In this document: piece by piece, positions 26,875 through 39,475 of the stretch | How positions within the stretch are numbered: the first letter of the stretch is position 1 | How the letters are laid out: every line of letters begins with the position of its first letter | Source: Echinometra lucunter | Taxonomy: Eukaryota; Echinodermata; Echinoidea; Camarodonta; Echinometridae | Reading direction: 5' to 3' | Length of the DNA stretch: 64,000 bases | NCBI GenBank assembly: GCA_029962745.1 | Contig: CM057158.1 | Coordinates: forward strand, 9,732,819-9,796,818 | Program-made: the position numbers and the translations under genes | Notes under the pieces: generated by a model | What the model was told of the DNA's origin: nothing | The model's database searches: none | Seen by the model: only the letters and a program-made list of their open reading frames with translations

Positions 26875-29800
26875 ACAGCTTTATCTTCATTAACCATAAC
26901 TATTATGATCGTCCTTACTAACATCATTACCTTAATCCCTGTAATCATCATTATCATCATCATGCCAGTAACTCTATTCATCATTGCTATCATCATCATC
27001 ATCATCATTATCATCATCAATATTTGCATCATCAAGACAGATTTTAAGGATTCACTAAAGCTTAATCTGAATAGCATTTTGAAAAAAAAAAATTGTCTTA
27101 AAACTTGCTTACCTGCATAGTACTCGAGATCTCCCTCTGTTACTATGGCAGCCATTTCAGAGGCAGAAGAGAAATTCCGTGTGGAGAGAGGGAAACGTGA
27201 CATCCCTGAAACCAGCTCCATAATTGGAAATGCTGAGAAAATGATTAAGAAAATCACATGATATTTTCACTTTGAAAATGTAATTTCATAAAATCAATAA
27301 AAACAACATAAACAGCATAAAAACAAAACAAAAAAGAGAAGATTTCTTAAATAGAGGGTGATCACTGGATTTCTAGCCAGCATAAGAGTGTGCACCATCT
27401 CCACTCCATAGAAGCACTCCTACCATTTTGCACTGTTCAAATGCTTACATGCAGGGTAATGACAAAAGGCAGTGAACATCAACTTTGGGCAATCATCACA
27501 GGTATTCTGGGTGGAAAGTGCCTTGCCAAAAGATGTTATTGCAGCAGAAAGACTTGAACCGCAAACCATGTAATCCTAAGTCCAGAGGCCCACTACGCCA
27601 CACACCTCCACAAATCAATGGATTTATTCACCACGCCTCAAAAGATCCTTTGATGAGTATGCTCAGTTGCCATGGTAATAAGAGGACTTTGATTGCTAAT
27701 TGCCAAAGCTATCAAATTAACCACAGGGAGCCGTTGATATATTCTTTACTGCATGAAGTCCATTAACTAAGTAGCATACTAATCATAGTTGGCTTTTTAA
27801 AAGGTTTCTAAAATGGATAATATTTTAGAGCAAATTAATAGAATAAAAGATATAAAGTAAAATGTATTATGAGACGTTTTAAAACAACTAATGGAAAAAA
27901 GGAAGAGAAAAAAGGGAAGAGTAAAAATTAACAGAGAGGGGGAGAGGGGGGGGGGGGAAGAAAAGGAAAACAAAGAGGGGATAGATTAGTTTCTGTCTTT
28001 TCCTGGTCTGTTGTTTAATTTCCTTTGCTGGACTGTAGATCACAAGGTTGGAAGTTTGAGTCCCACCGTGGCACCAATGTCTTTTGGCAAAACATTAACC
28101 TACAATTGCCACTCTCAACCAAGGTGTAGTAAATGGGTATCCAATAGGAAGAATTTCAATGAAATGCTACAGTGCCTTAATAGCAGCCATGCTAAAGCTG
28201 GGGGTAACAACAATGGAGCACCAGGAGTGTAAAATTCTCACAGACATGAGGGCTATACAAGAATCCACTATAATTTTTATTATCCATCATTATCATTATT
28301 ATCATTATTGTTATTATTATTATTATTACTATTATTATTATCATTATCATTATTATTAGTCCATTTCAATTCAATTCAATTCAATTCAATTTATTTATTT
28401 CATACAAATCACATGAGTAATATATACATCAAAAAGTGTGAGGATCTCACACCCTAAAAAAAAAGCCAGTGGCTTGACAATAAGGGGGGATCCACAACAT
28501 AATTATTATTATTATCATTGTTATTATCATTACTATCATCATCATCATCATCATCATCATTATTATTATTATTATCATCATCATCATTATTATCAGTTCA
28601 ATGTCTATCATGTTGTATTTGGTTTAAAATTCATTATGATCCAGCATTTAGCTGCAATTTTGAAAATCTAAAAAATAAACCAGAACCAGTCAATTCAATT
28701 TACCCATAATACTGATGGGGTTAGAAATTGGTTGGTGCTTGGTTAACTTAAAATCATTACAAGATTTGAAGGTATGGAGCTAATACAGCTGTATGTTACC
28801 TGAAAAATACAGTATAATTGGGGAAAAGGATGCTTATTTATTTTTTCATCTCATTGACAATCAGCTGAAAATTGCCTTTCACAATAAAGAGTTACAACAG
28901 ACACTTGTTTATTAATATCATATGGGGATGTTTATTTCCATTCATTTATAAGTTATGTAGGAAGATATATTGAATTTCTTATGAGACTGTGTAACATCTA
29001 CAACCTATGAAAGATAAGGAAAGGGAAAAGTAGATAAAGAAAATAAAGGTATTTCATATGGCAGAATACACATAAGCCATAAATATTAGACAGAGGAAGA
29101 GAGAAATACATAGGCTTTATAATAAAAAGAGAGAAGAGGAAAAGGTGCTGACTATGTATTAGATCAAACCATACAAACAAAGTGATCTACATCTGTGGAC
29201 TGTGGGTGAACAGCAAATGACCTTTATCTATGGCTTCAATATAAATTTAGATTGAAATCCCATTCTATACCAGCTACACCAATACCTCTCCATTCACTGC
29301 CACTGTGTGGCTGATTTCCTGAAGCCAGGGAGAAAGTGTAATGGGGAATGATTACATAACAGTTTTCCCTACACTGTGGAATCTTCCCTATATACAGCTG
29401 TGGCACGTGTATGTCCTGGTGCAAGAGCGTTCTGGATCAATACTTCTTTTGTGTCTGACCCATTCAAAGCAAAGAGGATTATCCGTATTATATTTGTTGT
29501 GGAACTCGGTGACATCAGCAGTGTATGAATTTTAGCAGCAAACATCTGACATGGTCTTTTAACAGGCAACTACAATTTACCTTTCTAAAAAGGTATTATG
29601 AATGTAGTACTTTACAACTTGTATATGCTCCTTGTTTGACCACTTTTGGCCTGGTATTCATTATACATCCACCAGAAAATAAACTGAAAAACTCTTTATC
29701 CCACATAAATAATCTCTTTGCGCTTACAATGTATCAGTGAAAAAATTCCTTTTTTTTTTTCCAGGGCTACTTTTTCAGCCCGGCCGCCCAAAGTTTCTAC

Positions 29801-32800
29801 ATTTTACACAGTGTACATTGGACCCTATGAGAATTTCAGGGGCTCTTTTTTAGTTTTCCAGGGCTCTTCTAGGCATTTCGGGGGCGAATTCGCCCCGAGC
29901 CCTCATGTATTTTTTCCCTGCAATGTATCAACATAATAAAAATAGGTTTTCATCTTTTATAACATCTAGGTCTGTGATTCAACTTTATATCCTCTCCAAA
30001 AAGTGACAAATTGTGGAAAACATCTTAAAAACATCTTTCAGTAACCTTTGCAAAAGAGTACCATGGTAAATGATAATACCCATGGTACAAACAAATACAT
30101 GTTTGAATTACCAAGGTGTACCATGAAATTACCATGGTAACTTTTTAAAAGGGAAGGGCTACTTGGATAATCTTTATAAATTCCATTTGGTACATTTTTT
30201 TTTTTTTTTTTTTTTTTTTGGGGGGGGGGGGTTGCTTTCCTAAAAACCTAAAAACATCATCATGAACACATGCCTGCATGCTGCATGCTTTGTTAAAAAC
30301 ATTCCATAAGGCCTTCTGCAGTACTAAACGTACCTTATAATGCTTTATAGAGATTACTATTCTTGACATCATGACATTTGTATGCCTTGTGCCCACAACT
30401 CATACTCTACTAGGAAACCATCTCTATTCAAGGGTATTCCCATGGAAACTGGATTTCTATTACAAGAGACAAAATAAGATATAAAGCGGCCTTCATTCAG
30501 ACAATTAATTAGATACAATGCAGAGTACATGACCACATGCAAACAGAAAAAATGTTATGGAAGAGATAAAAGTAGCATATGGAATGAGTGAATCAATGAA
30601 TGAATGAACAAACTTAGATTTAAAGATGACTATCTTGAACTCATCACCTTAAAAATATAGCACACAAAAATGCATCTTTAGAAGATATTAATTTATCCAC
30701 CACAAATACATGTATATGTACACTGTACAGTGCACGAAGGATTCAGCCCATAGAGAAAGAAATTCAAAGTTAACTATACAGTAAAAATGATTTTAAAGAG
30801 AGTGTGTCAATCAAATGTACCCACAAATTGCTTTTCCATGATGAAATTAGAGTGCAGTTTCAGCACTTTAACTTACATTAATCTCTTTCCAATTTTAAGC
30901 TGACATGGCATGTGTACAATAACATAAAGAGCTGTAAGTAACAGCAGTGAATAATCCTTTTATCATTTTATTATGAGAGAGAGAGAAAGAGAGAGAGAGA
31001 GAGATAAAAAGGCTCACCCAAAGCAAATGAGAAGACATGTCTCTATCACATTATGAAGGGAAAATGTAAACAAGGTGTATTTAAACATGCCATTTGCACA
31101 CTTTGGGGCTAGATGGAAATAGAAAAAAAAAATCATATCACCATGGCAACATGTTATATGCAACACAGCTAAGAAGTCTGGAGACACTAGTTGAATTACT
31201 TTTGGTTAGACTTGGGTATTGCGATGGAATCATTGCCATAGCTATACGGTTCCTTGAAGGAAAAGAACACTTCAAAATGCGATCATACAAATATACCATA
31301 TGGACTTGCTGATTAATCATATACACACACACACACACACACACACTTTTTTTTGTGCGTACGCACTTGCACACACACGGATACATGTACCTTTTTATGC
31401 ACAATACATGTAACACAATTTTACGATATTCTGGAAAAAGAACAAATTACAAAATAAAAACAAATACTGTACTATGCTGAGGTTCATTTATGCTGATAAA
31501 ACATGAATTAAATATTCCTTTTTCACAAATAGCCAATCAAAGCATACATGAATTACATGAATCACTTAATCAATTAGTTACCCATCTATAGCCTCTCCCC
31601 ACGACTACCCTCCCACAAAAATTCACTCCTTTCCAATAGCAGGATAAATGCACAATTTATATTTGGAATTTGCTATGGATTTCTTTTCACTAGTGGATTA
31701 ACTACAAAGCAGTAACAGATTACATGTAAAACACACCTAATGTAGCTAATCTAAACACAACAAAAAAGTAACTCCCCCCTAATTCAAAATAGCATAACTT
31801 TTTAACAAAGACGTTTTTAGGAAAATAATTTAGCAGGAGTGTTCCTACACTTATTGACTAACTTCTGTTTGAAAATGAGATTGATCTGTCAAGTCATGCA
31901 TGAGTGAGCAGACATTAAAGGCAAAAATGTCATTTTTCAAAAGTCACAAGTGTCATTTGGGGGGTTTGTGAAATCAGATTTTTTGGGCATTTTTTAAGTG
32001 TTGGTGATGTTTTTCGAGGTTGTGCCATGGTTGAGTGACAAAAATTGCGAACGATGAAGCAAGAAATGCTGAAAATTTACTGTTTAATGCCGGAGAAAAC
32101 GAATACCTGCTATTTTCACATAATGTGCTGACTCATGTTGGTCAATGTCAGTTTTTCCCACAAACTGAATGGAGTTTGCAGATTTAGGAGGGCTGAACAT
32201 CATTTTTCTCAAAAAACTGTGTTCACTCAACTGTGATAAACATGACAAGTGTCAGGGATAGGCATGACTGGATCAAACAATGGAAGAATTCAAATTCCAC
32301 AGGTGTGTTTCACAGAGCCCCAAAATGACTCTTGTGACTTTTGAAAAGTGACATTTTTGCCTTTAATGTTTGCTCGCTTATGCATGAGTTGACGGATCAA
32401 TCTCATTTTCACACAGAAGTAAGCCAATAAGTGAAGAAACACTCCTGCCACATTATTTTGCTCAAAACTTTTTCATTAAAAAGTTATGCTATTTTGAATT
32501 AGGGGGGAGTTACTTTTTTGTAGTGTCTATTAGTTCATTCTTCTTCATTTTTGTTACTCATGATGATCTGCCAAATCTCTACATTATGGATTTCAAGTAC
32601 AGACAGATCATGGCTCTTTCTAAGCATCTTGAATCTATTCTGGACTTATCACTGTTTTTCACATTTTCTAGACACTTCTTACATGTATGATGAATTACAA
32701 AAAGCACCCATGACAATGTCAGTTTTACATCCATGGATGGGTCAGAACATACAGAGGAGTACCATTTCACATCAAATACATGTACATTATGGTTTCTGTC

Positions 32801-33031
32801 TATAAACATTAACATTCAACCCCACGTCACCATCTCACATAATTCCTAAGATGTATGATACCACAAGTAAACATAACAGTCTCCCACATACTTAGGCAAA
32901 TAAAAGTGACTGGTGCAGAGGTTGGTTCCCAGCAATGAGTGACATAGTAGAGTCGTCAAGGACATTTTTAGAATTTAAATATTGGTTCAAGGCGCTGAGA
33001 GTGGATGATACGATGATGAATGATGAGGAAC

Positions 33032-33062
<31 letters not shown>

Positions 33063-34092
33063 TGCGTAAGGGAATGAGACAAAGTACATGTAAAGGAGAG
33101 GTGGAGTGAGACTACGAATCAAATCACAAGCCTGTCATGGATAAAATGCGATGGAACAAATATGTTCTTTTAAAAAATTTTTTGAAGTGTGGGAAATCAG
33201 AGTATAGCAAAAGTTGGAAGAAGTGAACAAGGTGATGCTGATTTCAATGTATTCCACAAAAAAAGGCTTTACTGATTTCATTCATATTTTCAATCACCAT
33301 TTAGAATTGAAGACACTTTGATGTACTTACTGACAGTGTTGTTTGGATAGAAAGCAATTTCTGGACAGGACGTTCCATTGACTAGACATCCTTCTATCAC
33401 ACTAAGATCATCCAGACTGAAGCCATGGCCAGTGTCCACAAACTCTTCATCAAATGTAGCTGGAAAATTAACACAATTGTTGAATGAATCATCACTCAAT
33501 TCTTTCTTAGATGAAAACTTGCAGATTTGGTACAGAGTCATTAAAAAACAGACCAAGGTGATTTATTTTTAGTCCCTAGACTCCCTGCAGAAACTGTTGA
33601 ACCAAATTTATAAAAAAAAAATATAGATACTGAATATCCATCATTATTCTAACTTCTAGGAGTACTGGTTTAATTTACACTATACATCAACAGCTTTCCT
33701 TTATAAATGCATATCATTTTTCATAAACAAAACAAATAATAATGCATCTTAACATTTTGCCAACTACTGTTGTCTATCATCACAATCGTAAAATCAAACC
33801 AAACAAGCATAATAATTAGTTTTCTCTTTTATAAATGTATCAGTCTAATAGCTAGGATACTTGAGAGATATAATCATCAGCACTAATGGCTGCAGAAGAA
33901 TAGAAAAATTCAAACAAAATATCAAAATAACTGTCAATATTTTCCCCTGAAAATCTATTGAGTACCGTAGGCAAAGTACATTATCTCAAACAAAATTCAA
34001 TCCAAATATAGACTAAATGTAATAGATTATTTTATAGTAGAAAGAGGGTGACAGGGTGAAAAATGTGAGCAAGAGAGAGAGAGTGAGAGAGA

Positions 34093-34123
<31 letters not shown>

Positions 34124-37100
34124 GGGGAGATAAAAAGACATGGAGCAAATTTGTATAGAAAGAGTTGGAAGAAAGCAAAAGGTGATTTAGTAATGGTGCC
34201 AACCGTGCCATAAAAACAAAATAATAGGCATTACTTACTGAAACATTTCTCTTCAATTTTGATCAGTGTTCTGTTAGGACAGAAGAGAAAATAAAACTTA
34301 TGAGTTTTCAAGAATTTCCAAGTGATTGTTTCCATGTGAGAGAAAGAAAATGAAAACAAATTTAATGGCAGCCAACTGGACTTGGTGTACTTGAAGTACT
34401 TTGATGGGATAATAAAGAAACTGGAACAAATTATTACACGAAATATGTAAGCCCATACAAGCTGAGAAAACACTGGAGGTAAGAACATAACAAACAAACA
34501 AAAATATCCCCCCCCCCCCAAAAAAAAAAATGTTTGCAGGATTTATTTCAACATGTAGACCATTCCAGACCGTTATATTTGCTGTATTCTCCTTCCTCTC
34601 TGCAATGCTCAAAAGATGGATTCATTATTATCCCTAACAAATCCATGCCACTTCCTCTTTTTATTGAATGATACAGACAAAATAAAAATGATGTGTTTGT
34701 CAATTTTTCATCATTCACCACTTCTATACCTTCATTCTTCTATCGACCATTTCCATTAGGTATGTTGTCATACAGATTCTGACACCAGCTTTTATGATTC
34801 CCAATAAAAACACTAACTGACAGTTTGAAATAGAGAGCAGCTTTTTTTTTTTTTTACAGATCAATATTGGATCAGTGTCTGCCTGTCAAGTCACCTCTTA
34901 CTTGTGCATACACACTCTGTACATGTTCCTGTAGGATGATGGACAATACCAATTAATCAAATTTTGCAACACTTCAAATACATGTAAAGCTATAAATGCA
35001 TTTCATTTAATAAAAGAATATGATAAAAAATAAAATGTACCAAGGTTATGAAGTCATAAAATTCTTAATGTATTAGAATCATTGCACCAATTATCTGATC
35101 ATGAAAAAAAAATTATATGAGAGGAATTTGTTTACATACAAAATTTAAGCATCTAATCACTATGAAGATGGTGGACAAAGAAAGCGGACAAAATAAACAA
35201 CCTCTCATTCTACCCTTCACAATGGTTCTGGTAGTCAAAAGAACATCCCTTCACAGCTATTATGTTTAATCATGTAGTTCCAGGTGAATATGCATGTGAC
35301 ACATGTTCCACATATTTTAGACAATAGCAGTGAAGGGATGTTCTTTTGACTACCAGAACCATTGTGAAGGGTAGAATGAGGGGTTGTTTATTTTGTCCGC
35401 TCTCTTTGTCTGTCATGTTCATAGTGAATGTAACTGCACTGTCAAAGTACAAACATGAATTCTGCTTCCATGAGCAAAATGAACAAAGATGCATTGACGT
35501 TCACTGTACAGGTGTTATGATATAAGGGTAAATATCTAAATGCTAATGCTGAGCATCAATGAAGCATGACAAACATGTAGGTAAACAGCCCATAGGAATT
35601 GTGGTTTCCATTATACATGTATACCTTCATGAATTTTGTATCCATCATTTTTCACAGGGCAGTACTACATCATGAAATCATTACAGTTGACAAATAATTC
35701 ATTTATTTTGTCATTCTTTTGCTGGCATATCAAGCTTTATACATGCATGAAGTGAATGCAAATTCAAGCCCCTGCTTACAAAGTAAATTGATAGCAAGGA
35801 AGTAAAATAATGAATAAATAAAGCAACTCTTTTGACTCTCAATTGGGAAATGGTTGATTCTTAGTATTTCTTACATCATTTTGATACCACTTGACAAGAT
35901 TTTGACACAATGGATGAGATGAAATAGTTTCAGACTCTTTTTTCTTCCTGCCTCCATAAAGATTCTCACTTTCAATTTCTCTTTCACATTTTTCCAATTA
36001 CAAAACCAATTTGCATGTTATTAGAAGGCAAAATTATCATCCTTAAAAGAAATGAATAAACATAAAAATGGCAAAGAATAAAGATTGTTTTAGTAAAGAA
36101 ATCATCAAGTCTGCTCACCAGTCTTAACAATTTCAACTTGAAATATCCTTTTTTTTCATGTATCACAGTACCATGAACTTACAGAGCAATTGAAAATAAG
36201 AAATTGAAAAAAAAACAACAAAACAGGAACAAATGTCATATACATTATATACAATTTTTTTAAAAAGATGATCCTTTTACTTAGTTTAATTTGTGTTTTT
36301 GTTTAAATCTTAACCCATCCATTTTCACAGCTGTGGCTTTACATGATACCTCATTTTTCATGCAAAAATCTGAAGTGAATTTAATTGAAGAGTAATGATG
36401 ATACTTATCTATCATGCACTTAAACAGAACACACACTTGATGCATTTCAATTCATAATTACCAAATTACCAAGTATAAGTATGAAAATGAGTTCAATGCA
36501 CACTAATCTTGATAAGGATAATAACAGATGTGCCACACAAGAAATTATCATTTTTAAATACTGATAGTTTAACCTTGATGCTCATGAACATTACCAATCA
36601 ATACAAAGAACAAGATATAAAGCAGATGATCTCTCTCTCTGTTATCTTCTTTAGTAAGAGCACTATATCATTTGCTCCAATAGCAATTTCTTCATGTATT
36701 ATCTCTTAGATTTGCTGGTTTAAAATGAAGCATGAGTTGACTTGGGCTAGGGTCTATTGAAAATATGTATCATACTCAATGGCTTTATATACCTAGAATC
36801 ATAATGAACCATAAGGCCCATTCTCAGATAAAGTGTTCATTTTCAGTTGAGTTAAGACAAATATATAAGTATCAATTATTCTGCAAACCAATGTGTTTGA
36901 AAACATGCCGGATATGAAACAACAAATGGCACATTCTAAATGTTGTCCCTTCATGGAGTAGAGTGACTTGAAATATAAGCACGAAGTATGCATTTTAGTC
37001 ACAAAACAGATACGTTACCAAAAGTTATCACTTTCTTAGGGCTGCACTGGAAACAAATTTATCATTTTGCTTCACTTTCTGTGCAGGAAAACACGTCTAA

Positions 37101-39434
37101 TTCTATTGAAGAATTTTGTCTTTTTAAAAAATGAAAACTACTTATCACCACATTTTAAAAAATGTTCAAGTGTAGAAATAATTTGTGTTGCATTGCGTTG
37201 AAATGCGTATTCTGTCAAAAGCTGATGTAAGCTTTTGTTTCTCTTTATATATATAGAGTACAAATTGTAGGCAGTTATGAGAATTAAACCTTAAAATCAC
37301 GCGAAGGGCCAATCTGATGCGAAATTTTCCAAACCTACAAGGATTCCTTGTTTTTGCCAAAAAAAAAAAAAACTCCTTTAAACCTTGGAGTTGCCTTTGG
37401 TATTACGTATCTGGTAAAGAAGGCATAAATATTTCTTTAAAATGGTTCAAGTACAAAAATAATATGTCTGACAATACAATCTATAATTAAGATATCTAAA
37501 AATACAATTTTACATTTCCCAACTTATTTGAACAGAATGATGATTTTTTCATGTTAAAACCAATCAAATCTGCATACTAAGAGGAAGCTAACTATGATCC
37601 TGTTTGCTAAATAATCCCCTTATTCAGATTTACCCCTCCTACATTTTTTTTAACCATTACTTTACCTGACAATGCACTACTTTCCCTAAAAATTGTAAAC
37701 AAGCTTAGTAGAACATATTTTCACAATTTCATGCGGAGGTATATCTTGCGTGAACCTTGATTACAATATACAACCATTTTGATTTTGGTAACATATCTGG
37801 TAAGAGCTTTAACAACAAAAGACAAACTAAATTTTCCCACAGTCATGAAATCTAACACAATATTTACTTTGTTGCATGGCATCGAAAAACAACAACAAAA
37901 AAAGAAAGAAATGTGCTTCCTCTCTTCATTCACTTTGCTAAGCTTCTTTTTGTGTGTTTCTTCTCATGGTAACGTATCTGTTCTTTGCCAGAAACGTTAC
38001 CAAAAGGCAGTTTCCAGTCTTTGAGTAGTTATTTCTTGAGGAAGCAATAAAACTATGTACATGCGACAAATTCTACGTCAGATTTCCCCTTTGAATGATT
38101 TTTTTGGTTCCAAACTCTAATTATTTGTGATCTTTATAACATATAGCAATTCCGTCACATATCAAGCGTAACATATCTGGCGGAACGTATGTGGTCAGCC
38201 TTTTTATTTCAAGAGAAATAACTACTGAATATTCCTCACTTTTACTAAACTTTTATGTTGTAATGATGCACCGCCCAAAGGACAATAACATAGCATACAA
38301 TTTGTGTGATACAACATTAGCTGTTACTGTTGGTGGCATAAAATATTGGAAATGCATCTGTCAAAATAAAAATGTAGAAAACTGGTTTTTGAAAACATTG
38401 TTTCACTTATTGAATTATGAGTTTAAGTATGAAAAATAAAGTTAATTGAATATTATGAAGTATATCTTTGGGATTTTATATACGTATTTTCATATCTTGG
38501 TTCATTTTTATGCTTGGATGTTAGTTAGAAAACTAGTATCGTACCTGGTAGCAAATTTGGTGACAGATGTAAAAAATTGTTGGAAAAAAAGTCATTGAAA
38601 GAGTTGATAATTTTTGCTTAATATGTTTCGAAGATATCATGCGCTATTGATGATATCTGATATTTAACTATGTGGAAGAAAGAGGAAGAAAGAGGCAAGA
38701 AAAATAGAATGTACATCCCCCGTGGACACTGTGTTTTGGTGCTATTGTCCACATTTGACAACGAAAATCAATATCAAAAGCTAGACAACCACACCTGATT
38801 GTGTTTATTTTTAACTAAGGAAGTCTACAAAATGTTACAGAAGCATTTAAGTGATTTCTAGTACACTTTGTGAAGTCGCAAATGACATGGAATGATGGCA
38901 ACACCAAATTTTCGTATTTGCACACTTTAGTGGAGAATGAGCCACAAATCATTTTAAAGTACAATGAGACCACAATGCTAACACTGTAGTTTCCTACCTT
39001 GCTAAGAGCAAAAGAGCTGCACAGGCTACAGGAACCAAAATCTCAAAGGTTGTTCCAACGGGCCTTCGAAACTGCAAAATAACAGTTAAAATTATCAAAA
39101 GTAATGACTTATAAATCTATAGCTAATCACTTGTTTTTGCAACTGCTGAAGTTTTACAATATGTATCATATATCACTGCACATAGTATGAAACAAATAGA
39201 CTATGAAAATGTAGGTTAAAAAATTAAATGGATGAAAATAAAATGACAGATGTATTGGGCACCACTGTCCCCTAAATTTCATGTATTTGAAAAAAAATAA
39301 TTTTGGGGACTCTGCATGATTAACAGAATTAACATTTCGTATCTAGGCAGGGGCGTCGCTAGAGGGGGGGTGTGGGGGGGTGTGACACCCCCCCATTAAA
39401 AATTCTTGTCGGCAAATTCGCGATCGCTGTTGGC

Positions 39435-39475
<41 letters not shown>

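Larger units (their letters stand above)
27233..33330 (-). other. ABCA intron 4 (6.1 kb)
   Basis: Contains two SINEs, a LINE tail, several microsatellites ((GA)n at 30978-31006 and 33030-33062, (AC)n at 31322-31347, T/G run at 30196-30231), a CCATGG palindromic repeat and a large foldback element, each listed separately. I found no gene in it. Confidence 0.85.

Noticed and set aside
38191..38439. Plus-strand open frame of 82 codons in ABCA intron 2
   Set aside because: No similarity that I recognise and it is within chance length for AT-rich sequence.
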